Below, in pieces: positions 8,582 through 17,414 of a stretch of 64,000 nucleotides of DNA; position 1 is the stretch's first letter; every line of letters begins with the position of its first letter. The DNA is from Cyclobacteriaceae bacterium (lineage in GTDB: Bacteria; Bacteroidota; Bacteroidia; Cytophagales; Cyclobacteriaceae), in assembly GCA_016787725.1 (NCBI GenBank), contig JAEUTZ010000002.1, forward strand, positions 186,001 through 250,000, read 5' to 3'. The translations under genes were made by a program, and so were the position numbers. Below the pieces are notes generated by a model. It was not told where the DNA came from. It worked only from the letters and a program-made list of their open reading frames with translations, and did not search any database.

Positions 8582-9409
8582 CTACCGATTATTGGATGGC
8601 CTTAGCAGCTCCAATAACTCGGGATTCGAAAGGACATAAATAAAAATGACCACTACGAAGAAAATGACAAATACAAAATATGCGCTGATATAAGCCATCA
8701 ACGATTTAACAAACACTTTCCATCGACTTTGGTAGTTGTAAAATTGTAGGCAAGCAAGAACATACAACGGAATACTGATCAACCCCAACATGGCCTGATA
8801 CGTACTGGGGCCCTGGATCCGATACAGGAATAACCCAATAATGGAAGGCCAAAACGCATGCCCGGTAACGTAGAGGGGCACCACCGAATGCTCAATGAAG
8901 TTAAATCTGCTCTTTCTAAAGAATAACATGGCCATGAGCGCCTGAAAGGGGATTATCATAAATGAGAATAATTTCAAATTATCAGAAATCATATTCAAAA
9001 TCATTGCATTGAATTGGTCCTGACCAGACCCTGCTAAAGGTTGATTAGTTGCCGCCACCGAACTGCTCAATTTCATAACATCCCTGATTTCAATGTTCAG
9101 AAAGGATGCCACGATCAGGTACAGCGTGATCATCAGAAAAAAATACCCAACCGGACCATAGTACGTTACCCTGTTGCCGTTAACAAATTCGCGTGCGGCA
9201 AGCCCTGGTTTGATGGTAAGATCACGAAGGGTGTTTAGAAACAGTCCATCAAATCCATAGATTCGCGCCCAAAAGTCATTCCACCCTTCGCGCAGTGAAA
9301 GCCTTTTGACCATTTGACGCTGGCCACAATCCGGACAAAAATTGCTGCTTACTTCTGCTTTACAATTAAGGCATAGTGAGGTATTTGTTGCGGTATCAAT
9401 TAGTTCCAT
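8582..9409 (-). CDS. DUF3667 domain-containing membrane protein with N-terminal zinc ribbon
   Basis: A 275-residue protein. The N-terminus carries a CxxC...CxxC zinc ribbon (CLNCKAEVSSNFCPDCGQ), followed by GWNDFWARIYGFDGLFLNTL and GLAAREFVNGNRVTYYGPVG, the diagnostic signature of DUF3667, then five or so membrane helices. The family is common in Bacteroidota and its function is unknown. The gene diverges from the carotenoid desaturase gene across a 78-bp AT-rich promoter region. Confidence 0.87.
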   Translation of the reverse strand: MELIDTATNTSLCLNCKAEVSSNFCPDCGQRQMVKRLSLREGWNDFWARIYGFDGLFLNTLRDLTIKPGLAAREFVNGNRVTYYGPVGYFFLMITLYLIVASFLNIEIRDVMKLSSSVAATNQPLAGSGQDQFNAMILNMISDNLKLFSFMIIPFQALMAMLFFRKSRFNFIEHSVVPLYVTGHAFWPSIIGLFLYRIQGPSTYQAMLGLISIPLYVLACLQFYNYQSRWKVFVKSLMAYISAYFVFVIFFVVVIFIYVLSNPELLELLRPSNNR

Positions 9410-9487
9410 AGAGATTCATATAAGAATGAAATTAGGTAAAATCATAAAATTAAAACCATTGGTGCTTAGAATTGTTGAAATGTTGAG

Positions 9488-10972
9488 ATGCAAAACCTGA
9501 TTGTTATCGGCTCCGGAGTTGCGGGTATGGCTGCTGCCTGCCGGTTACGAGCAAAAGGGTTCACGGTAACTGTCCTGGAAGCAAATGCCTATCCGGGTGG
9601 AAAACTTACACACTTTCGAAATAATGGGTTTCGTTTCGATGCCGGCCCCTCTTTGTTTACGATGCCACAATTGCTGGATGACGTTTTCATCCAGGCAGGA
9701 AAAAACCCGCGGCACTACTATACCTTTCAGCCACTGAACACCACAGGTCATTATTTCTATGAAGATGGCACCCGGATTACTGCCTATGCAGAGCCCGATC
9801 AACTGGCAAAGGAATTACATGAAAAGTTAGCGGTTGCGCCCGATGTGATTCAACACTATTTGGCACAAGCCAAACAAACGTACGAAATGGCCGCTCATAT
9901 CTTTCTGGAAAATTCTTTGCACAAACGAAAGACGTGGCTCAAAAAGGAAGTTATCAGGGCTCTTTCTTCCATCCCCAAATTGGGCATTTTCGAAACCATG
10001 CATCAACGCAACACCCGATTGCTGCATGAACCCCGATTGATACAACTTTTCGATCGGTACGCAACCTACAATGGGTCCAACCCCTATCGGGCTCCAGGTA
10101 TCTTAACTTCCATTCCGCATCTCGAATTCAATCTGGGAACGTACTTTCCGGATGGTGGGATGCATTCGATTACTGAAGCACTTTACAAACTGGCTACTGA
10201 TTTAGGAGTCACTTTTCAATTCAACACCCGGGTAGATGAAATTGAAGTTGAACGCGGAATTACCAAAGGTGTGAGGGCAGGTCACCAATTCATTCCTGCT
10301 ACAGCGGTGGTTAGTAATATGGATGTGCATCCTACCTACCAAAAACTGTTGCCCACACAACCCACACCAAAAAAAATCCTGGCGCAGGAGCGATCCAGTT
10401 CAGCGCTTATTTTTTATTGGGGCATTAACCGGCCATTTCCCGAATTGGATCTTCACAATATTTTTTTCTCGGAGAATTATGAACAGGAGTTTCATTGCTT
10501 ATTCAATAAATCAACGCTCTACTCCGACCCAACCATTTACATTAACATAACATCAAAGTATTGCCCCACCGATGCACCACCCGGTTGCGAAAACTGGTTT
10601 GTGATGATCAACGCCCCCGCCAATAAAGGACAACCCTGGGAAACGATGATTTCTCAAGCGCGTACCAATATCATTAAAAAGTTAAATCGACTTTTAGCCA
10701 CCAACCTTGAAAATCACATCGTTGCCGAAGACCTCCTAGATCCGGTGCTGATTGAACAAAAAACCTCCTCGTATCAAGGCTCGCTGTATGGCACCAGTTC
10801 AAATTCCAAAATGGCTGCGTTTTTACGCCATCCCAACTTCTCCGGATCAATTAAAAATCTATATTTCTGTGGCGGGAGTGTGCATCCGGGAGGTGGCATC
10901 CCGCTTTGCCTTCAATCAGCCCGGATTACCAGTGCGTTAATGGTTGAACACTTTGCCAGGCAATCTGTTTAA
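9488..10972 (+). CDS. crtD: Carotenoid (phytoene desaturase family) FAD-dependent desaturase, probably CrtD type
   Basis: A 494-residue flavoprotein. The N-terminal dinucleotide-binding motif GSGVAGMAAACRLRAKGF (from residue 8) and LEANAYPGGKLTHF are those of CrtI-type desaturases; the C-terminal FCGGSVHPGGGIPLCLQSAR is the family's FAD/substrate signature. CrtI introduces double bonds into phytoene, whereas CrtD acts on the 3,4 position of 1-hydroxy carotenoids. The cruF-like gene begins 6 bp downstream, and CruF and CrtD act consecutively in myxol/saproxanthin-type pathways, so CrtD is the better guess. Sequence alone does not exclude CrtI. No crtB, crtY or crtZ is in the window. Confidence 0.85.
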   Translation: MQNLIVIGSGVAGMAAACRLRAKGFTVTVLEANAYPGGKLTHFRNNGFRFDAGPSLFTMPQLLDDVFIQAGKNPRHYYTFQPLNTTGHYFYEDGTRITAYAEPDQLAKELHEKLAVAPDVIQHYLAQAKQTYEMAAHIFLENSLHKRKTWLKKEVIRALSSIPKLGIFETMHQRNTRLLHEPRLIQLFDRYATYNGSNPYRAPGILTSIPHLEFNLGTYFPDGGMHSITEALYKLATDLGVTFQFNTRVDEIEVERGITKGVRAGHQFIPATAVVSNMDVHPTYQKLLPTQPTPKKILAQERSSSALIFYWGINRPFPELDLHNIFFSENYEQEFHCLFNKSTLYSDPTIYINITSKYCPTDAPPGCENWFVMINAPANKGQPWETMISQARTNIIKKLNRLLATNLENHIVAEDLLDPVLIEQKTSSYQGSLYGTSSNSKMAAFLRHPNFSGSIKNLYFCGGSVHPGGGIPLCLQSARITSALMVEHFARQSV

Positions 10973-10977
10973 GTCCT

Positions 10978-11634
10978 ATGCTCAGACACTATTATATAAA
11001 GGTATCTGCACTGCTAACCACCCATTCGGTTTGGGTAGTGATCTTTATTCATATAGCGGGTATACTTGGACTCCTCTCGCCTTTTCAGCACTATTTTCGA
11101 CTACTCACTCCGTTTAACCTGATTTTGTCGGCATGGGTACTGTGGGTTAATCATCAGGAAAATCAATCCAGTCTGATGCGCTTTTCCTTGATGGCATTTC
11201 TCTCAGGATTTGCTGTTGAATGGGTGGGTGTTCATACCGGATTTATTTTCGGATCGTATTCGTACGGGGAGACCCTTGGCATAAAGATATGGGGCGTGCC
11301 CATAATCATCGGGTTAAACTGGCTTCTGGTGATGTACTGCGTTGCAACGCTTACGGATTCATTAAGGGTGCCTACTGCGATTAAAGTATTAATTGCATCC
11401 TTGCTGGCGGTGGCCATTGATTGGCTCATTGAGCCGGTGGCTATGTACTTTGATTTTTGGAACTGGGAAAATGGTGTTGTGCCGGTTCAGAATTTCATTG
11501 GTTGGTTCTTGACTTCAGTGTGGATGCAAACGCTCTACCACCTGACTAAAGTAAAAGCTGAAAACCGACTCGCACTGCCATTTTATTTTATCCAACTCTT
11601 CTTTTTCCTGATTCTGAACCTGGTCATTCGTTGA
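10978..11634 (+). CDS. cruF: Carotenoid biosynthesis protein, CruF-like hydratase
   Basis: A 218-residue integral membrane protein with about seven hydrophobic segments. VEWVGVHTGFIFGSYSYGE, WGVPIIIGLNWLLVMYC and DWLIEPVAMYFDFWNWENG match the conserved stretches of the COG2324/CruF family, which adds water to the psi end of carotenoids (C-1',2' hydratase). It starts 6 bp after the desaturase stop, so the two are an operon. Together they would create a hydroxylated, dehydrogenated acyclic end group. The gene converges with the LytTR regulator gene with one base between stops. Confidence 0.85.
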   Translation: MLRHYYIKVSALLTTHSVWVVIFIHIAGILGLLSPFQHYFRLLTPFNLILSAWVLWVNHQENQSSLMRFSLMAFLSGFAVEWVGVHTGFIFGSYSYGETLGIKIWGVPIIIGLNWLLVMYCVATLTDSLRVPTAIKVLIASLLAVAIDWLIEPVAMYFDFWNWENGVVPVQNFIGWFLTSVWMQTLYHLTKVKAENRLALPFYFIQLFFFLILNLVIR

Positions 11635-11635
11635 T

Positions 11636-12394
11636 TTAACGGTCGAGCCAGTTTTTAAACTCCTGTACTCGCTCACGGGCAACAATCACATCATCATCAT
11701 CTGACGTTTTAAGTACTAACTTCAAGCGGCTATTCGTATAGCTGATCATGTCTTTGATCGCAGTCACCGAAACAATGTATTTGCGATTGATTCTGAAAAA
11801 CCGGGACGGATCCAACAAGCCGTCCAATTGATCCAAGGTAAAGTCCAGGATGTACTTACGACCATCCGCAGTTTGCGCGAAGGTGGTCTTCTCAAGACTG
11901 AAGAAAAACAGAATCTCGCCCACTTCCACCGACTTAAGGTGTTCGCCCACCTTGATAACAAAACGCTCCTTATACTTTTTGGTTAACATCTGCATGGCGT
12001 ATCGGATACTCTCCATCATTTTCTCTGACCCATATGCAGTACGGGTAAGGGAATGGTATTTATTAAGGGCTGCCTGAAGTTCCGCCTGATCCACCGGTTT
12101 CAGCAAGTAATCAATGCTATTCACTTTGAAAGCTTTCAGGGCATATTCATTATACGCAGTGGTAAAAATAACGGGAGCAGTAACAACAATCCGATCAAAA
12201 ATTTCAAAGCTCAAACCATCCGCCAGTTGAATGTCCATCAGAATCAGATCACAACTGTTCTTGCTCAACCAATCAACCGATCGTTTCACGGAGTCGAGGG
12301 TGTCGGTAATTTCCCAATCCGGTTGCAAGGCCGCCACCAGTCGGCTTAAACGCGTAGCTGCCTGTGGTTCATCTTCCATAATCAAAACTCTCAT
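11636..12394 (-). CDS. LytTR family response regulator
   Basis: A 252-residue regulator. The receiver domain has the acidic pair EDE at residues 7-9, the phospho-acceptor Asp54 (LILMDIQLADG), the conserved Thr in FTTAYNEYALKAF and Lys in YLLKPVD. The C-terminal half is a LytTR DNA-binding domain (VGEILFFFSLEKTTFAQTADG; RINRKYIVSVTAI). It overlaps the histidine-kinase gene by 4 bp (ATGA), so the pair is translationally coupled. LytTR regulators bind direct repeats upstream of targets; no target can be assigned, though the receptor gene at the head of the same strand run is a candidate. Confidence 0.93.
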   Translation of the reverse strand: MRVLIMEDEPQAATRLSRLVAALQPDWEITDTLDSVKRSVDWLSKNSCDLILMDIQLADGLSFEIFDRIVVTAPVIFTTAYNEYALKAFKVNSIDYLLKPVDQAELQAALNKYHSLTRTAYGSEKMMESIRYAMQMLTKKYKERFVIKVGEHLKSVEVGEILFFFSLEKTTFAQTADGRKYILDFTLDQLDGLLDPSRFFRINRKYIVSVTAIKDMISYTNSRLKLVLKTSDDDDVIVARERVQEFKNWLDR

Positions 12395-13404
12395 GCTGCT
12401 TTAATTATCGGCAAGATAACCTTGAATTGATGGTGAGCCTCTTCTATCTGTACTTTCCGGTCACTCAAAAATTCATACCGTTTCCGGATGTTTTCCAGCC
12501 CCAGCCCGGATGAGTCTTCGGCAAGAACGGTTTTGCGTTGCAAAGTATTTTCCACCACCAAGTTCTGATCCTGTTGATACACCCGGATTGAAAGTGGATT
12601 TTCTTCTGCAATAACATTGTGTTTGATCGCATTCTCAACCAACATCTGCAAGGCCAAGGGAGCTACATAGCCACCCGTTCCCCGTAGGGAAACCTCCATT
12701 TTTAATTTATCTCCAAATCGGATGTGTTGAAGAAACAAGTATGATTCCAGAAATTTCAGCTCTTCCTGTATAGGTACAACCTCTCGATCGCGGGTATCCA
12801 ACACGTAGCGGTAGACATCCGCGAGTTGCTTAATAAATTTCACTGCCTCATCAGGATTCTGGTGTACCAGATTGGTCAATGCATTTAAACTATTAAACAA
12901 AAAGTGAGGGTTTACCTGATTGCGTAAACTATTGTATTGAGCCTCCACGCTTTCCTTTTTCAGACGCTCGGCATCTACAGCCGCCTCCTTCCAGTTTATT
13001 AGAAATGAACGACTCGTCATGAACATACTAATAAGGGTAGTGATGATAAGGGTGGAATAGAGCATCCCACCCAGGTCATCGCCCACATTTAATTTTAAAA
13101 CCCAACGATAAAAATATACGAGGAAATAAACCGAACCGAGGGAATAAGCGACCATTGCAAAAAAGCCGAGGGCGAGGCGCTGCACTGGCTTCTCTTGCCA
13201 GGATAGCTTTTGGTCGAGGGCGTTGCTGAGAAGTGCATTTCCTATCCAAAGCATAATCCACAACAACACGGTAAAACTTGCCACCTTCCAAAGAATGGAA
13301 AAAGACCAGTCGTGGCCGCGTTGAATAAAGTAAGTCATGCCCAAGCCAGCCACTGCTAACCAGAATGCATTTTTTGCCAGTTCTTTTGTAAAATACTTCT
13401 GCAT
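12391..13404 (-). CDS. LytS/YehU-type sensor histidine kinase
   Basis: A 337-residue kinase with four N-terminal membrane helices (residues about 12-135), a short linker helix, a His_kinase domain (NQVNPHFLFNSLNAL; phospho-accepting His167) and an HATPase_c domain (N-box MLVENAIKHNV; G-box SSGLGLENIRKRYEFL). This is the partner of the LytTR regulator with which it overlaps by 4 bp. It lacks an extracellular sensory domain, so it probably senses a membrane state or a partner protein. Confidence 0.93.
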   Translation of the reverse strand: MQKYFTKELAKNAFWLAVAGLGMTYFIQRGHDWSFSILWKVASFTVLLWIMLWIGNALLSNALDQKLSWQEKPVQRLALGFFAMVAYSLGSVYFLVYFYRWVLKLNVGDDLGGMLYSTLIITTLISMFMTSRSFLINWKEAAVDAERLKKESVEAQYNSLRNQVNPHFLFNSLNALTNLVHQNPDEAVKFIKQLADVYRYVLDTRDREVVPIQEELKFLESYLFLQHIRFGDKLKMEVSLRGTGGYVAPLALQMLVENAIKHNVIAEENPLSIRVYQQDQNLVVENTLQRKTVLAEDSSGLGLENIRKRYEFLSDRKVQIEEAHHQFKVILPIIKAA

Positions 13405-13429
13405 GTTCTGCGAATCACGAATATAATCA

Positions 13430-13484
13430 ATGACTTAGCAACCACCACCGAATGATAAAATTAAGATGATGGAAGCTAAGTCAT
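13430..13484. repeat. 10-bp inverted repeat upstream of the histidine-kinase gene
   Basis: ATGACTTAGC at 13430-13439 is repeated in reverse complement, GCTAAGTCAT, at 13475-13484, perfect over 10 bp with 35 bp between. It sits between the stop of the TPR-like gene (13493) and the kinase start (13404). No T-run follows on the minus strand, so it could be an operator or an mRNA hairpin rather than a terminator. Confidence 0.5.
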
Positions 13485-13492
13485 GAATACAA

Positions 13493-14128
13493 CTACTGAC
13501 AACTTTTGAGTAATTCCTCATTCATTTCTTTGCCCCACACGGGTGCCAGCGGATTATCACTTTTGTAGGTATTGAATTGATCAAGTGCTTTTCGGGCCAC
13601 ACCACAAGCTTCTGCAGTGGAGGATCCAAAAAATTGGGCCGTACCAAATTGCATCTGCGCCATGAGTGCCAGGGCTCGTGGATTGTTGGGATTCAGACTC
13701 ACTGCTTTGCCAAAGGTCTGCATGGCCAAACCCGAATATTGAGCACCCCGAGTGGCCGGATCAACCGTAACACGAATCATATGAACAAATCCTTCCAAAG
13801 CAACCAGTTCAGATTCCTGTGGAACAAGGGTTTTTCCTCGTTCAATCGCTGCGAGCGCCTGATCAAGGTATTTATCCTTTTTCGAGCCTTCCTTCTCGCG
13901 GGTGGCCATCATCAGGTACCCAAACGCACTGTAGTAATGTGGCTCCCATTTGGTTTTCTCTGCATTTGCAATACGTTCCAACGCATTGACTGCACCTTGT
14001 AATTCTTCCGTAGTTTGAGCTCGATAAACAATTTGAATCTGTTTACCCATTTGCTCAAAATACTTTTCGTCATTTGCATGAGCCGCAGTGGTCATGACCA
14101 TCAAGAAAATAAGCACTATTGTTTTCAT
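13493..14128 (-). CDS. Secreted TPR-like protein
   Basis: A 211-residue protein with a signal peptide (MKTIVLIFLMVMTTAAHA). The rest is helical with TPR-like repeats, for example AFGKAVSLNPNNPRALALMAQ (typical TPR consensus) preceded by AIERGKTLVPQESELVALEG. Probably periplasmic and involved in protein-protein contacts. It begins 23 bp after the TonB-dependent receptor stop on the same strand, and this receptor/TPR/kinase/regulator order suggests a shared function. Specific role unknown. Confidence 0.8.
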   Translation of the reverse strand: MKTIVLIFLMVMTTAAHANDEKYFEQMGKQIQIVYRAQTTEELQGAVNALERIANAEKTKWEPHYYSAFGYLMMATREKEGSKKDKYLDQALAAIERGKTLVPQESELVALEGFVHMIRVTVDPATRGAQYSGLAMQTFGKAVSLNPNNPRALALMAQMQFGTAQFFGSSTAEACGVARKALDQFNTYKSDNPLAPVWGKEMNEELLKSCQ

Positions 14129-14151
14129 AGTAATTTGTTGTTTGTTTACTG

Positions 14152-16314
14152 TTATAAATTAGGAAGTTGATTAATCGATTTGTTTTTACTAATTGTGATA
14201 AATACACCGAGGAACATGAAGCGTGGAGCTGCCTGCCGGATAGCCCGACTCACATACACGCCTTCAGAATTAGTAGTAGAACTGTACTCATAGCCAAAAA
14301 TGTTATCGCGCCCCAATAAGTTGGTACAGGATGCGTAGATGATTACATTGTTTTTTGGTAGGTAAGCAATGTTGGCACTTAAGTCCGAGTAAAACGGAGT
14401 TTTATCGGAGTTGAATTGATCCACCGGCTGATTGGGATTATAATATGGTCGGCCGCTGGTATAGCTGTAGGTGAACCCGATCTGCGATTTAATTTTTGAA
14501 AGAAAGTGCTTGTAAACAATCGAGAAATTGTGAGCAGACGCAAACGAAGGTATGGCCACCTGTGGAAAGTCAAGGTAATCGCGTTTGGTATCAAGGTAGG
14601 AATAGGAAATCCAATAGTCTGCATTTTTTATACTTTCACTATCGCGCCAGAATAAATCAATTCCTCTTGCATAACCCGATCCTTCATTGCTGCTAAGGGC
14701 GGTGTTCCCAGCAGGATAGCTTACTAATTGATCATACTTCTTATAGTAGGTTTCCACCCGAAAAGTTTTACGATCTGAAACAAGTTGATAATTGGCAATA
14801 AAGTGTTCTGCTTTCTCCGGAGATAAGCGCTTGTTTAATCGAACATATTGGTTTAAAGGAGTCTGCCGAAAGGTTCCGTAAGCCAAAGAAAACTGACCGC
14901 GCTTGCCGGGTTTGTAAGCGAAAGAAACGCGGGGGTCAACGCTAACCTCCGCATTCAACCGGTTGTTCTCAAACCGGCCCCCGGCTTTTACCACAAAATG
15001 ATTGCTGGCATAATACTCAGCTTCGGCAAACGTGGACGATAGCGGCTCATTAAACTGAACCGATTCTTCATGTTGCAACACTTCATTGAACCGTGACGCT
15101 TCGTAGGTGCGCTGGTAATACTCGCTTCCAAAACGGATCTCAAGTTGCTCGGAAGCGGAATGCTCAAATACGATCTTTGAATGCATGCCTGTCTCCGTCT
15201 CAGCTGCGGGTACTCCTTCGGTTCGGGTGTCATTCTGATTGTACGTATAGGATACACCCGCCCGCATCGACCAGGTGGTGGTTAATTCCTGCAGATACGT
15301 TCCATTGATATACCGGTAGCGGTTGGAAAGATCGTACTGCTGGGTTAAAGCAGGATCGAGAATATCGTGGTTGTATAACGAGAAATCCGTTTGGTTGAAG
15401 TTGCCATAAAATTTCAGCATCCCCCCTTTTCCAATCTGCTGGCGAAAAGCACCGCTTGCTTCTAAAGAGGCCGGTGGTGTTTTCCAATCCACTTCCTGAT
15501 TGATCAGGTTAAAGTAAGGCCGGATGTTGGTGTACTGAATTTTACCACTGGCTGAACCCCGATCCCACACCTGAGTATGCGCCACATCGGCCCCGACAGA
15601 GAGCAACCCGATGTCCGTTTGATTCATCTCCGCTTTGTCTTTGGAATTCAACACCAACGCGGAGGAGAGGGCCTGGCCATACTCAGCCGAATACCCACCG
15701 GTACTGAAGCTGGTACCCTTAAACATAAATGGTAAAAACCTACCCCGCGAAGGCGTATTTGGGGCTGACGGTCCGTACGCATCCAACACCACCATGCCAT
15801 CAATGAAGGTGCGGGTTTCAGACCCATCCCCTCCACGCACAAATAAACGGCCGGTCTCGCCCACTTTTTGCGTTCCCGGCAAGGTGTTCAGTGCGCCTGC
15901 GATATCGGCAGTGGCCCCAGCTGTGGAAGCGATGTCCACTGCATTCAAAATGGTTCTGCGCTTTTCCTCGCCTGCCGTAAATGATCCGGCTGAGATGACG
16001 ACTCCATCCAATTGATTGATTTCTTCCAGCAAGTTCACAGACAGAACGATCGCTTTCCCGAAAAGCTCCACCGGGCTGGAATACTTCTTAAATCCTACAA
16101 ATGAAATTTGAAGCTCGTGCTGACCTTGCTCTGTGGTGATGAAAGAAAAAGTACCATCGGCACGGGAGCTGGTACCGTCATAGGAATCTTTTATTGAAAT
16201 ATTGGCTCCCGGGATAGGCTCACCCCGTTCGTCTGTGATCGAACCGGAGATTTTAGTCTGTCCACAGGCGACTTCTGCGGTTAAAACAAAAAGTAGTGTA
16301 CCCAGTAATTTCAT
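14152..16314 (-). CDS. TonB-dependent receptor
   Basis: A 720-residue outer-membrane receptor. It has a signal peptide (MKLLGTLLFVLTAEVACGQ), a CarboxypepD_reg-like domain (ISGSITDERGEPIPGANISI, residues about 21-105), a plug (LNTLPGTQKVGETGRLFVRGG) and a 22-strand-type barrel with alternating aromatic strands. No DUF4249 or SusD partner follows; instead a TPR-like gene and a LytTR two-component pair lie downstream on the same strand. Ligand unknown. Upstream to 16470 is a 155-bp divergent intergenic region shared with the symporter gene. Confidence 0.9.
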   Translation of the reverse strand: MKLLGTLLFVLTAEVACGQTKISGSITDERGEPIPGANISIKDSYDGTSSRADGTFSFITTEQGQHELQISFVGFKKYSSPVELFGKAIVLSVNLLEEINQLDGVVISAGSFTAGEEKRRTILNAVDIASTAGATADIAGALNTLPGTQKVGETGRLFVRGGDGSETRTFIDGMVVLDAYGPSAPNTPSRGRFLPFMFKGTSFSTGGYSAEYGQALSSALVLNSKDKAEMNQTDIGLLSVGADVAHTQVWDRGSASGKIQYTNIRPYFNLINQEVDWKTPPASLEASGAFRQQIGKGGMLKFYGNFNQTDFSLYNHDILDPALTQQYDLSNRYRYINGTYLQELTTTWSMRAGVSYTYNQNDTRTEGVPAAETETGMHSKIVFEHSASEQLEIRFGSEYYQRTYEASRFNEVLQHEESVQFNEPLSSTFAEAEYYASNHFVVKAGGRFENNRLNAEVSVDPRVSFAYKPGKRGQFSLAYGTFRQTPLNQYVRLNKRLSPEKAEHFIANYQLVSDRKTFRVETYYKKYDQLVSYPAGNTALSSNEGSGYARGIDLFWRDSESIKNADYWISYSYLDTKRDYLDFPQVAIPSFASAHNFSIVYKHFLSKIKSQIGFTYSYTSGRPYYNPNQPVDQFNSDKTPFYSDLSANIAYLPKNNVIIYASCTNLLGRDNIFGYEYSSTTNSEGVYVSRAIRQAAPRFMFLGVFITISKNKSINQLPNL

Positions 16315-16469
16315 AGAGTTCGCTTTGAGCGATTACACGGTAAAAGTGGTCATCTGGTGGAGCTTATAATAAAGCGTGTTACCGAGGTGCACCTTTGTTA
16401 GGATGACTTGTTGAATTCGAGGGACCGGCTGAACTTTATTATGAGTATTAAAAAATACTATCTTTAATA

Positions 16470-17336
16470 ATGCAACAATCAGCCGCTACCTCCCTCTTCC
16501 TTCCCATCGCTCTTGGCATCATTATGCTGGGTCTGGGGCTTTCCCTTACGCTGGAAGACTTTAAACGTGTAACCCGCTATCCCAAAGCCATGACGATTGC
16601 ATTGGTAAGCCAGATGGTGTTGTTACCAATACTTTGCTTTGGGATCGCCATCCTGAGCGGATTAAATCCGGTTTTGTGTGTTGGTCTTGTCTTACTCGCG
16701 GCCTCGCCCGGAGGCCCGACCGCCAACCTGTACAGTCATCTTTCAAAAGGCGATGTAGCACTCAACATTTCACTCACGGCTGTCAACAGTGTGCTGACAC
16801 TTTTTACGTTGCCTTTCATTGTCAACCTGGCCATGGAATATTTCATGGGTGCCGGGCAATACATTCCACTGCCGTTTGCCAAAGTGATCGAAGTATTTGT
16901 GGTGGTGTTGGTTCCGGTGGCGATTGGTATGGTAATTAAGAGCAAAGCCCCGCTCTTTGCAGAAAAAATGAACAAGCCGGTTAAAATTGTTTCTGCCTTG
17001 TTGCTGATCATCATCATTGTATCGGTAACCGTCCGTGAAAAGCAAGTCTTAATGGATCATTCCGCCCAGTTAGGGTTGCCGGTACTGCTCTTTAACATCC
17101 TCAGCCTGGCTACTGGCTACTACCTGCCCCGGCTCTTCAATGTTGATAAAAAACAGGCGATCGCCATTGGCATGGAAATCGGTATTCACAATGGCACACT
17201 GGCCATCTATATCGCCCTGAATGTTCTGAACAATTCAGCCATGAGTATTCCACCTGCCATTTACAGTTTGCTGATGTTCTTCACTGCGGCCGCGTTTGGG
17301 TTCCTGGTAAACCTGGGCAAACAACAAACCGCTTAA
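16470..17336 (+). CDS. Bile acid:sodium symporter family (BASS) transporter
   Basis: A 288-residue protein with about nine or ten membrane helices. IMLGLGLSLTLEDFKRV near the N-terminus, LLAASPGGPTANLYSHL and the later GIHNGTLAIYIAL match the BASS family, in which these segments form the crossing helices and sodium sites. Natural substrates in bacteria are often organic acids such as pantoate or 2-oxoacids rather than bile acids. It stands alone between the divergent receptor gene and the M28 peptidase gene. Confidence 0.88.
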   Translation: MQQSAATSLFLPIALGIIMLGLGLSLTLEDFKRVTRYPKAMTIALVSQMVLLPILCFGIAILSGLNPVLCVGLVLLAASPGGPTANLYSHLSKGDVALNISLTAVNSVLTLFTLPFIVNLAMEYFMGAGQYIPLPFAKVIEVFVVVLVPVAIGMVIKSKAPLFAEKMNKPVKIVSALLLIIIIVSVTVREKQVLMDHSAQLGLPVLLFNILSLATGYYLPRLFNVDKKQAIAIGMEIGIHNGTLAIYIALNVLNNSAMSIPPAIYSLLMFFTAAAFGFLVNLGKQQTA

Positions 17337-17414
17337 AATTTTCTGGTTCATGGAATTGAAATAAAGCTGACATGGGGATGCATTCAGCAGTAATTGTTTG
17401 TTTAAGTTTGACCG

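Noticed and set aside
16457-16472. TATCTTTA before the symporter gene as a -7 box
   Set aside because: One mismatch and too near the ATG to leave a leader.
17403-17410. TAAGTTTG, an exact match to the TAnnTTTG -7 box
   Set aside because: It ends only 4 bases before the M28 peptidase ATG, so transcription would start at or after the start codon; probably chance.
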